Below are positions 1 to 5,789 of a stretch of 8,244 nt of DNA, piece after piece. The position numbers and the translations under genes are program-made. The stretch lies in NCBI GenBank assembly GCA_030640255.1, contig DAOWJS010000079.1, positions 1 through 8,244 on the forward strand. The letters are read 5' to 3'. Below the pieces are notes generated by a model. That model was given only the letters and a program-made list of their open reading frames with translations. It did not search any database and had not been told where the DNA came from. Each line of letters starts with the position of its first letter. Position 1 is the stretch's first letter. The stretch is from Dehalococcoidales bacterium. GTDB taxonomy: Bacteria; Chloroflexota; Dehalococcoidia; Dehalococcoidales; GCA-2688105.

Positions 1-559
1 CCAGGACAGGGGTAATATCTCGGGAAGTATCCACAGCGTAATGATTATGTCGGATTTTCTGCACCGAAGACCTCATCTTTTGGTATACTGCCCAGTCGGC
101 ATCTGATTTATTCACCGGGTTCACCCCTTCTCGCCTGGCTTTAAGCCGCTGTTGCACTACCTCAGGTGGTGCCTCAACTCGCACTAGGATTAACTTGACG
201 TCCAAACGGTAAGCGATACTATAAAGGTGCTCACGATATCGCTCCGATAGATTGGTAGCATCTAAAATAAGGGGAACCCCCCTTTTCAGTAGCCGTTCAA
301 CGAGAAGGTGAATAGCCCGGAAAAGGTGCGAGCTCTCCGGCGAGCTGTAGTTTGGCGATGGGAAAAGAGCCCTGCGCGAAGCATCACTTTCCAGAATTAC
401 AAACGGTAGCCTCTGGGCTAATTGGCTGCAGAAGTAGGATTTCCCGGTGCCAGGCAGGCCGCTAACGACAATAAATGCCGGCTTGGCTACTGGTTCAGGG
501 AACTGCCCCAGGCTCTCAGTCAGCCGCTGCACATCGGAAGCAAGCTGGGTATGTTCCAT
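1..559 (-). CDS. P-loop kinase of the AAA_33 / polynucleotide-kinase-like group (3' end outside window)
   Basis: The minus-strand frame starts at ATG 559 and stays open to the window edge (186 complete codons), so the C-terminus is missing. Visible motifs are a Walker A GLPGTGKS at residues 34-41, an ESD motif at 57-59 as in T4 polynucleotide kinase-like enzymes, a Walker B-like LILDATN at 97-103, and an Arg-rich lid near 138-147. These fit a small ATP-dependent kinase that phosphorylates a nucleic acid end or a small metabolite; the substrate cannot be told. A stop codon lies 12 codons upstream in frame and no other start lies between, so the start is well fixed. There is no properly spaced Shine-Dalgarno; a TATAAT box sits 7 nt before the ATG, suggesting a leaderless mRNA. 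The gene follows the degV-family gene by 44 nt. Zeta-toxin or gluconate-kinase-like roles are alternatives. Confidence 0.85.
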   Translation of the reverse strand, partial: MEHTQLASDVQRLTESLGQFPEPVAKPAFIVVSGLPGTGKSYFCSQLAQRLPFVILESDASRRALFPSPNYSSPESSHLFRAIHLLVERLLKRGVPLILDATNLSERYREHLYSIAYRLDVKLILVRVEAPPEVVQQRLKARREGVNPVNKSDADWAVYQKMRSSVQKIRHNHYAVDTSRDITPVL

Positions 560-566
560 ACCCCTG

Positions 567-595
567 ATTATAGAATGTTTTCCTTCATTTGGCTA
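567..595 (-). promoter_or_regulatory. Putative sigma70 promoter giving a leaderless kinase mRNA
   Basis: On the minus strand TAGCCA (590-595, 4/6 match to TTGACA) is followed after 17 nt by a perfect TATAAT (567-572). The expected transcription start, about 7 nt downstream, falls on the A of the kinase ATG at 559. It lies between the degV-family stop and the kinase start, so it would be an internal operon promoter. The -10 is strong and the -35 weak. Confidence 0.5.
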
Positions 596-603
596 GGCAG
601 TCC

Positions 604-1464
604 CTAATCCCCGCTATAAAAAGCGACCCCGATTAATCCCGGCCCGGTGTGAACCCCCATTACCGGGGTAAATTCAGTGATGATTAGCTCATCACAGTCA
701 AACTGGGAGGAAATACGGTTACTGAGGGCTACGGCTTTATCCCGAGCGTCAGCGTGCATCACCGCCACATGAAGCGGCTGCCCCTTAACTACTTTCTGCT
801 CCATTATCTTTAATATGCGTTTTATTGCCCCGGAGATAGTTCGGGGATTGGTGACGGGATGAGCATCGCCCTCGCTAATAGTAAAAATAGGCTTAATCCT
901 AAGCAGTGAACTAGCCAAGGCGGCGGCTTTGGGCACACGCCCCCCCTTGACCAGATAGTGAAGGGTATCCAGGGTGGCAAATAGATTCACCCGTTGCATT
1001 ACCTTTCTGGTCGTTTCCACTACCTCGGTTAGGTTTTTCCCCTGAGTCGCTGCTCTGGCCGCGGCCAGGACAATAAGTCCCTGGGCGGCGGCTGCCGTCC
1101 CACAATCAAGCACCCCTATGTCTACATCGGGGAGAGCTTTTTTTGCCATCTCCTTAGCCAGCCGGGCGGAGTTAAACATCCCGCTGAGCTTGGCGGAGAG
1201 GGTGATACAGAGAATACTAGCCGCTCTCTGGCTGGCTTTACCATAAGCTTCAAGGAAGGGGCCGGGTAAAGAGCCTGAGGTAGTGGGAAGCTTCTTCGCC
1301 TGCCTGAGACGCTCATAAAACTCGGAGGGGCTCATGTCTATCCCATCCCGGTAGACCTTATCGCCAAAAATAAACTCTACCGGCACCACTTCAATGCCAT
1401 GCTTCTCTACCTGGTCTTTAGGGATGCAGGCAGTGGTATCGGTCACAATGGCTACTTTTTTCAT
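604..1464 (-). CDS. DegV family fatty-acid-binding protein
   Basis: The protein has 286 residues, the normal size for the family. DegV proteins bind a long-chain fatty acid in the cleft between two domains; in Firmicutes the FakB members present it to the kinase FakA for phosphorylation. Visible marks are the N-terminal IVTDTTACI strand (6-14), TTSGSLPG (61-68) whose Thr/Ser bind the carboxylate, LSAKLSGMFNSA (89-100), the DTLHYLVKGGRVPKA segment (166-180) followed by LLRIKPI, and the C-terminal HTGPGLIGVAF (272-282). AGGAG at 1469-1473, 4 nt before the ATG, supports the start. It lies 42 nt after plsY, and since FakAB makes the acyl-phosphate that PlsY uses, the pairing makes metabolic sense. 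No FakA kinase is in the window. A remnant of a second DegV lies upstream of plsY. Confidence 0.95.
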   Translation of the reverse strand: MKKVAIVTDTTACIPKDQVEKHGIEVVPVEFIFGDKVYRDGIDMSPSEFYERLRQAKKLPTTSGSLPGPFLEAYGKASQRAASILCITLSAKLSGMFNSARLAKEMAKKALPDVDIGVLDCGTAAAAQGLIVLAAARAATQGKNLTEVVETTRKVMQRVNLFATLDTLHYLVKGGRVPKAAALASSLLRIKPIFTISEGDAHPVTNPRTISGAIKRILKIMEQKVVKGQPLHVAVMHADARDKAVALSNRISSQFDCDELIITEFTPVMGVHTGPGLIGVAFYSGD

Positions 1465-1506
1465 CTGACTCCTGCTTATGGAACCAGCAATAAATATGCC
1501 TTGTTA

Positions 1507-2139
1507 CTACTTTTTCCTTGCTTGCCAGAAGTGATACTCTTTGGTGAAAATAAGCTCCTTCTTACTGCCAGCACTGGCGGCGGCTCTTTTGAACGTGGCG
1601 AAATGTCTGATACCCAAAAAGATAGCCAGGGCTAGAGAATAGGTGATGAGCATGCTTGAGCCATTGAATTGCCAGATAATCAGGGGTAGGAAAGCCATCC
1701 CGATGCCAAATCCCAGCGTAGGATTGCTAGTAATAATGACGATTATTGCTATTATAGCGAAGCTAATGGCAAACTCGCCGGGAACCAGAGCCAGGAGCAC
1801 CCCCATGATAGTAGCCCCCCCTTTGCCTCCCCTAAATCTCAGAAAAACGGGCCAGTTGTGTCCAGCTACAGCGGCGAAGCCAACAACAAGAACCCATATT
1901 AAGGGAAGACCCAGCCACTGGGCAACAAACACGGCTACTAAACCCTTGGCCACGTCAGCGGCAAGCACAGCAAAACCGACGGCGACCCCTACTTCCCGCA
2001 TGACGTTTAGAGCGCCCACATTGCCACCGCCTACTTGCCGAACATCAACCCCCTTTTTGAGGCGACCGGCGATATAAGCAAAGGGGACGGAGCCCAGTAG
2101 ATAACCAATAACTATGGCTATAATCGTATTGAGTATCAT
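1507..2139 (-). CDS. plsY: Glycerol-3-phosphate acyltransferase PlsY
   Basis: PlsY is an integral inner-membrane enzyme that moves an acyl chain from acyl-phosphate to sn-glycerol-3-phosphate, making lysophosphatidate, the first step of phospholipid synthesis. The protein has 210 residues, typical length, and is very hydrophobic with several membrane spans from residue 3 onward. GSVPFAY (16-22) and GHNWPVFLRFRGGKGGAT (93-110) are strong family motifs, the second with the conserved His and the GGKG glycines. The first catalytic loop reads GGGNVGALN (37-45) where the family normally has GSGNxGxTN, so the Ser and Thr are both replaced. It may be a divergent paralogue. The purine-rich AAGGGGGG about 7 nt upstream of ATG 2139 supports the start. 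It is followed after 42 nt by the degV-family gene, probably co-transcribed. Confidence 0.93.
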   Translation of the reverse strand: MILNTIIAIVIGYLLGSVPFAYIAGRLKKGVDVRQVGGGNVGALNVMREVGVAVGFAVLAADVAKGLVAVFVAQWLGLPLIWVLVVGFAAVAGHNWPVFLRFRGGKGGATIMGVLLALVPGEFAISFAIIAIIVIITSNPTLGFGIGMAFLPLIIWQFNGSSMLITYSLALAIFLGIRHFATFKRAAASAGSKKELIFTKEYHFWQARKK

Positions 2140-2177
2140 TCAGTAACCCCCCTTAACTTTTGGCGGCAACAGATGTG

Positions 2178-2255
2178 TCATATCCCATACTGCTCAACCA
2201 ATTTCCTGGTGAGGCAGGCTATGCTGTCAGTAATAATGGCTGCCTCTGGCGTCAC
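2178..2255 (-). pseudogene. Remnant of a DegV-family gene (N-terminal 25 codons only)
   Basis: The interval between the HAAS membrane gene and plsY contains a GTG-started frame that ends at a TGA after 25 codons. It reads IITDSIACL at residues 7-15 and LVEQYGI at 19-25, the characteristic first strand and helix of DegV proteins. Aligned without gaps to residues 5-24 of the intact DegV at 604-1464 it has 10 identities in 20. The GTG overlaps the TGA of the preceding gene (GTGA), a normal translational coupling, so this was probably once a real second cistron. After the TGA no frame continues the DegV sequence and plsY starts 38 nt later, so most of the gene is gone. A functional micropeptide cannot be excluded but is less likely. 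Confidence 0.6.
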
Positions 2256-3172
2256 AGGTGCCCTCTGGTTATCGCTTCTCTTTTTCTTATCTTTCGTTCT
2301 ATCAATGCCGGGCTTAAGAAAAGCCCCAGCATCACTAGCATTAGAACCAAAAAGGCGGTCGGACTGAGCCTACCATCAGCATAATAGGCCACCATGGTTA
2401 AAGTTAGCAGTCCCGATACCACTAGTATGGCTATCTTTAACCAGCGCTGTCTCAAACGGATGAATGTAGCTACCGCGGCGGCTAAAGCTAAAAAGCTTAG
2501 CCCAATCCAGGGAGCAAAATCGTGGAGGTGCTGCATGCTAAACTCAGGAAATTTCCCCTCCAACTCCACAGCTAAAAACCAACCGATGATGATAGGTATC
2601 GGGAACAGCATTAGAGAGCTATATAGCCAATCTCTCTTTATGGTCTGAACTATAATAGAATATACTAACCATAGCGCTAGTGGGATATAGAGGACTATTG
2701 CCAACCACGACCACCCTTTAGGTAGATAAAGTAAAGGAAGGCCAGCCACCACTACCGGCAGCAAGGAATAACCCAGCCATGGGAAAAGCCAGGTTGGTTT
2801 ACCGTGCCACCAGCCATAGATGGCTATACTGAGGACTAAGACGAGCGTAATTGATAGCCAACCAATACCCTGCCACCAATTCAAAGCAAACAATAGAGCA
2901 AAAAGCAGGTGGGGCATTGAGGCTAATAACGCTTGCCTCCAGCTGCCCTGACTATGAGCTTCATATATCTGACGGGCGACCAGCTTAGCCGAGCCTAAGA
3001 GTTTCACACAATTATTAGCTGCTTCTTCCTCTGATAGCCCGGTCTGCCTTATCTCCTGGAGTCTATCCTCAATGTGCGTTTCAAGCTCATTTATAACTTC
3101 CCTCTCTGTGGAGAGGTCGAGCCTCAGGTTATCTCTAACATCATTTAAGTAATGACTCAAAGTGGTGGTCAC
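2252..3172 (-). CDS. HAAS-domain (DUF1700-like) multi-spanning membrane protein
   Basis: The 306-residue protein has two parts. Residues 1-75 are a soluble helical domain with YLNDVRDNL, ELETHIEDRLQEI and GLSEEEAANNCVKLLG, the pattern of HAAS (HTH-associated alpha-helical signalling) domains. Residues 80-292 hold about eight hydrophobic spans (roughly 81-99, 104-121, 131-150, 155-176, 186-203, 220-240, 245-265, 270-292), followed by a basic tail. HAAS proteins are commonly encoded next to PadR regulators and are thought to act with them in membrane-linked signalling; that matches this locus, where padR ends 14 nt upstream. The start is GTG with GAGG 7 nt upstream (3180-3183). What the membrane part senses or carries is unknown. 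Its stop overlaps the GTG of the DegV remnant. Confidence 0.85.
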   Translation of the reverse strand: MTTTLSHYLNDVRDNLRLDLSTEREVINELETHIEDRLQEIRQTGLSEEEAANNCVKLLGSAKLVARQIYEAHSQGSWRQALLASMPHLLFALLFALNWWQGIGWLSITLVLVLSIAIYGWWHGKPTWLFPWLGYSLLPVVVAGLPLLYLPKGWSWLAIVLYIPLALWLVYSIIVQTIKRDWLYSSLMLFPIPIIIGWFLAVELEGKFPEFSMQHLHDFAPWIGLSFLALAAAVATFIRLRQRWLKIAILVVSGLLTLTMVAYYADGRLSPTAFLVLMLVMLGLFLSPALIERKIRKREAITRGHL

Positions 3173-3186
3173 TTCCCTACCTCATA

Positions 3187-3522
3187 TCAATCACTTGCCG
3201 GCTGAATAATCAGGTTCATGGCAGCCAAGAAATCCCGCCATTGACCTCTTTTCTCTGCCAGGATAGACAGACCTTTATCAGTAATATGATAATACTTTCT
3301 TTGCTGTCCAGTGGGCAGCACCTGCCACCTACCTCGGATAAAGCCGGCTCTTTCCATGCGGTGGAGAGCCGGATAAAGAGTGCCCTCCTTAAATTTGAAG
3401 TAGCCCTGGCTCCTTCTCCCCAGTTCCTTAATGATTTGGTAGCCATACATCGGCTGCTGACCTATCAAGCAAAGGAGTAAGGAATCCACGTTACCCTTCA
3501 TTAACTCACGCCTTTGGGGCAT
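3187..3522 (-). CDS. PadR family transcriptional regulator
   Basis: This is a 111-residue winged-helix DNA-binding protein of normal length for the short PadR subgroup, expected to act as a dimer. MYGYQIIKEL (25-34), EGTLYPALHRMERAGFI (46-62) and RKYYHIT (75-81) are the hallmark helix and wing segments, and a short C-terminal helix follows. GGGGAGG at 3531-3537, 8 nt before ATG 3522, fixes the start; an internal Met at residue 8 has a poorer site. It is the first gene of the minus-strand operon and is followed after 14 nt by the HAAS membrane protein, its usual partner. Inverted repeats over its own promoter suggest that it represses itself. The ligand or signal is not visible. Confidence 0.95.
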   Translation of the reverse strand: MPQRRELMKGNVDSLLLCLIGQQPMYGYQIIKELGRRSQGYFKFKEGTLYPALHRMERAGFIRGRWQVLPTGQQRKYYHITDKGLSILAEKRGQWRDFLAAMNLIIQPASD

Positions 3523-3537
3523 CTAAATTACCTCCCC

Positions 3538-3559
3538 TAGATAATACCTAGTTTATCTA
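3538..3559. promoter_or_regulatory. Candidate PadR operator (inverted repeat)
   Basis: TAGATAA (3538-3544) and TTATCTA (3553-3559) are perfect 7-bp inverted arms separated by 8 bp. The repeat begins at the predicted padR transcription start and ends next to the Shine-Dalgarno, a place where a bound dimer would block transcription. It is not the ATGT-N8-ACAT site known for PadR of phenolic acid metabolism, though the 8-bp spacing is the same. Confidence 0.45.
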
Positions 3560-3565
3560 TGTATC

Positions 3566-3594
3566 ATCGTAGCCTATATTGCTATGCATTGCAA
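3566..3594 (-). promoter_or_regulatory. Putative promoter of the padR operon
   Basis: On the minus strand TTGCAA (3589-3594) and TACGAT (3566-3571) are separated by 17 nt. Each matches consensus at 4 of 6 positions. The expected start is near 3559, leaving a leader of about 37 nt with a strong ribosome binding site. TATTAT at 3541-3546 is an alternative -10, but it has no good -35. Confidence 0.4.
3579..3594. repeat. 16-bp near-palindrome overlapping the padR -35 box
   Basis: The sequence TTGCTATGCATTGCAA is a palindrome except for one T/T mismatch pair. It covers the proposed -35 hexamer and lies between the fabF-like stop and padR. It could be a second regulator-binding site; no terminator-like T tract follows it on either strand. 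Confidence 0.35.
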
Positions 3595-3618
3595 ATGAGA
3601 TTACAAAAAGCAGTGACT

Positions 3619-4863
3619 TTACGGTGAGGGAAACTGACCGAAAATCAAGGTGGCATTGGTGCTACCAATACCAAAGGAATTGGAAAGGGCTATCCTTACC
3701 TTGGCTTTTCTGGCTACATTGGGCACATAATCAAGGTCACACTCAGGGTCTGGGGTCTCATAGTTGATGGTCGGCGGGATAATACCCTGGGTGATAGTCA
3801 GGATACTAAATATTGCCTCCACGGCTCCTGCCGCCCCCCATAAATGACCTATCATTGATTTGTTAGCAGTTATCGGTATCTTTTTGCTCAGCCCCTGAAA
3901 AACACTCTTTATCGCCCGGGTTTCAGATAGGTCGTTTAGCACCGTTGATGTGCCATGAGCATTAATATGCTCAATCTTATCAGTAGAAATGCCGGCATCA
4001 TTGAGTGCCATTTTCATACACCTAGCGGCGCCTTCGCCCTCAGGGTCGGGGGCTACTATATGATAAGCATCGCTGTTTAAGCCGTAGCCCAATACCTCGG
4101 CATAAATTCTGGCTCCCCGGTTTAAGGCAAACTCCAGCTCTTCCAGAATGACGGTGCCACTACCCTCACTGGAGACAAAGCCATCGCGGTCTTTATCAAA
4201 GGGACGGCTGGCCTTCTCCGGCTCATCATTCCTGGTGGAGGTGAATCCACCGGCATCCAGTCCGGCAAAAATAAGCGGGGCAATAGCCGCATCAGACCCG
4301 CCGGCAATCACTGCCTCCGCCTCGCCCCTCTGAATAATCCTAGCCGCCTCACCGATGGCATGCGTCCCGGCGGCACAGGCAGTTACCGGGCACAGGTTCG
4401 GTCCCTTAGCCCCAAACTGGATGGCAACCTGCCCCGCCGCCATGTTACCCGGAAAACTGGGAACAAAGAAGGGGGAAATCCGGTGGCGAGCTCCCTGAAG
4501 TAATAACTGGTGATTTTTTATCAAGCTTTCTATCCCGCAGGCGGCGGTTCCTATTACCACCCCAACCCTCTCAGCATTACCCGGGTTGATGGTCAGCCTG
4601 GAATCCTCCACCGCCATCCGGGTGGCGGCTAGAGCCAAATGGGTGAAACGGTCTAGCCTTCTTACCAGTTTCCGGTCCATAAAATCTAGTGGATTAAAGT
4701 CATTCGCCTCACCAGCAATCCTGGTCTTAAAATCGCTGGCATCAAACCCGGTAATCATACCAATGCCAGATTTCCCCTGACACAGAGATTGCCAGCTTTT
4801 CTCCACTCCGGTTCCCAGGGGGGTTATTGCCCCCAATCCGGTTACCACTACCCTTCTTTTCAT
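3619..4863 (-). CDS. fabF: 3-oxoacyl-ACP synthase II (FabF-type ketoacyl synthase)
   Basis: Ketoacyl synthases of this type extend an acyl chain by two carbons by condensing it with malonyl-ACP, releasing CO2. The 414-residue protein has family length and begins MKRRVVVTGLGAITPLG. Catalytic residues are visible and align with E. coli FabF: Cys163 (TACAAG), His303 (NAHGTST), Lys335 and His340 (NKSMIGH). The C-terminal loop reads SNSFGIGSTN (394-403) where most FabF proteins have NSFGFGGTN, so the gatekeeper Phe is Ile and one Gly is Ser. I chose ATG 4863 because AGAGGAG (4872-4878) sits 8 nt upstream and the sequence matches the family start; an in-frame ATG at 4899 would add 12 unconserved residues. 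It follows the shortened acyl-CoA synthetase by 32 nt and is probably co-transcribed. No acyl carrier protein is in the window, so its pathway is uncertain: it could serve general fatty acid synthesis or a specialised lipid. Confidence 0.92.
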   Translation of the reverse strand: MKRRVVVTGLGAITPLGTGVEKSWQSLCQGKSGIGMITGFDASDFKTRIAGEANDFNPLDFMDRKLVRRLDRFTHLALAATRMAVEDSRLTINPGNAERVGVVIGTAACGIESLIKNHQLLLQGARHRISPFFVPSFPGNMAAGQVAIQFGAKGPNLCPVTACAAGTHAIGEAARIIQRGEAEAVIAGGSDAAIAPLIFAGLDAGGFTSTRNDEPEKASRPFDKDRDGFVSSEGSGTVILEELEFALNRGARIYAEVLGYGLNSDAYHIVAPDPEGEGAARCMKMALNDAGISTDKIEHINAHGTSTVLNDLSETRAIKSVFQGLSKKIPITANKSMIGHLWGAAGAVEAIFSILTITQGIIPPTINYETPDPECDLDYVPNVARKAKVRIALSNSFGIGSTNATLIFGQFPSP

Positions 4864-4895
4864 GAACAGTTCTCCTCTGGTCAGCCTGACCCTAG

Positions 4896-5567
4896 TCAAT
4901 CTCTAAGGCTTTGCTTGCGAATCTTGCCACTGGCGGTTTTGGGTAGAGCATCCATAAATATCACCTCTCTAGGCACCTTGTAGTCAACCAGACGCTCACG
5001 GCAAAATTTCTTAATCTCGGCTTCGGTAGCGGTTTCCCCTTTCTTCAGGCTGATAAAGGCTTTAGGCGCCTCGCCCCTCGCCTTATCAGGAACCCCGATT
5101 ACGGCTACCTCGCTTACCTTGGGGTGGGTGTAGAGCACATCCTCAACATCAACCGGATAGACATTGTGTCCGCTGACGATTATCATATCCTTCTTCCTGC
5201 CCAGGATAAACACATAGCCATCGTCATCAATCTTACCAATATCACCGCTATAATACCAGCCGTCCTTTATTACCTCGGCGGTAGCTTCAGGATTTTTATA
5301 GTAGCCGTCCATCAGGCAGCCACTCACAATTATCTCTCCGGCTTGATTTGGGGGTAGTTCCCTGCCCGTCTCATCTACTATCTTCAGCCCAAGCCCGGGC
5401 GGTGTCAGCCCTACCGAGCCAAGCTTCCCCGTGCCATCAATAGGCTGAATGGCAAAAGCAGCCGGGGTTTCGCTGGTGCTCCAGAGGTTGGTAATATCCA
5501 GACCATAGTATTTATTAAACCGCTTTGCGGTCTCCTCCAGCATTTGTTTCAAGTTGGTTATCATCAT
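4896..5567 (-). CDS. AMP-forming acyl-CoA synthetase lacking most of its N-terminal domain (possible pseudogene)
   Basis: The 223-residue product is the C-terminal part of an ANL-family adenylating enzyme, which normally has about 500 or more residues. Present are a WSTSETPA version of the YGxTE motif (29-36), YYSGDIG with Asp109, GRKKDMIIVSGHNVYP (123-138) and the catalytic PKTASGKIRK with Lys215. The Ser/Thr/Gly-rich ATP-binding loop and the acyl pocket are absent. Residues 1-17 (NLKQMLEETAKRF) look like the true N-terminus of a full-length ligase, joined directly to a mid-protein segment beginning NKYYGLDITNLW. This suggests an internal in-frame loss of about 250-300 residues. The start is sound: GGGAGG at 5574-5579 lies 6 nt before ATG 5567, behind a good promoter. 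Adenylation on its own is unlikely; it may be decaying, or kept for translation coupling to the fabF-like gene. Confidence 0.8.
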   Translation of the reverse strand: MMITNLKQMLEETAKRFNKYYGLDITNLWSTSETPAAFAIQPIDGTGKLGSVGLTPPGLGLKIVDETGRELPPNQAGEIIVSGCLMDGYYKNPEATAEVIKDGWYYSGDIGKIDDDGYVFILGRKKDMIIVSGHNVYPVDVEDVLYTHPKVSEVAVIGVPDKARGEAPKAFISLKKGETATEAEIKKFCRERLVDYKVPREVIFMDALPKTASGKIRKQSLRD

Positions 5568-5603
5568 TGTTTACCTCCCGGTATTTTGGGCTTAGACAGG
5601 ATT

Positions 5604-5631
5604 AGTTTAGCAGATTTGCCCCCTCTGTCAA
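5604..5631 (-). promoter_or_regulatory. Sigma70 promoter for the acyl-CoA synthetase / fabF pair
   Basis: On the minus strand a perfect TTGACA (5626-5631) and TAAACT (5604-5609, 4/6) are separated by 16 nt. Transcription would start near 5597, giving a leader of about 30 nt with a GGGAGG ribosome binding site. Confidence 0.6.
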
Positions 5632-5678
5632 TGAGTAGGAAACAAACATAGTGCCACTGTATAGGTACCATGAGGGGC

Positions 5679-5706
5679 TTGACAAATCCAGTATTTCTGT
5701 TACAAT
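5679..5706 (+). promoter_or_regulatory. Sigma70 promoter upstream of the NYN gene leader
   Basis: A perfect TTGACA (5679-5684) and TACAAT (5701-5706, 5/6) are separated by 16 nt. Transcription should start near 5713. It diverges from the minus-strand promoter at 5604-5631. Confidence 0.7.
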
Positions 5707-5754
5707 GTTTATTGTAAGAGAGTTGATTTCCCCTGTTGGTTCGCTGGCAGGGCG

Positions 5755-5786
5755 CTAAGCCGCCTATGGGCGGCTTAGTTTTTATT
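5755..5786 (+). terminator. Intrinsic terminator in the leader of the NYN gene
   Basis: A perfect 10-bp stem, CTAAGCCGCC (5755-5764) with GGCGGCTTAG (5769-5778), closes a TATG tetraloop and is followed by TTTTTATT. On the opposite strand no T tract follows the stem, so it acts on the plus strand. The only plus-strand promoter seen before it is at 5679-5706, so it would end a transcript of about 70 nt just before the NYN start codon. Confidence 0.8.
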
Positions 5787-5789
5787 CTC

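Noticed and set aside
1399..2077. Plus-strand frames opposite the DegV and PlsY genes
   Set aside because: They have low-complexity, Pro/Thr-rich translations typical of antisense to membrane or conserved genes; the minus-strand proteins are unmistakable.
4864..4899. Longer FabF start at ATG 4899, overlapping the preceding stop
   Set aside because: The 12 extra residues have no family similarity, and a strong AGAGGAG stands 8 nt before ATG 4863, where the conserved protein begins.
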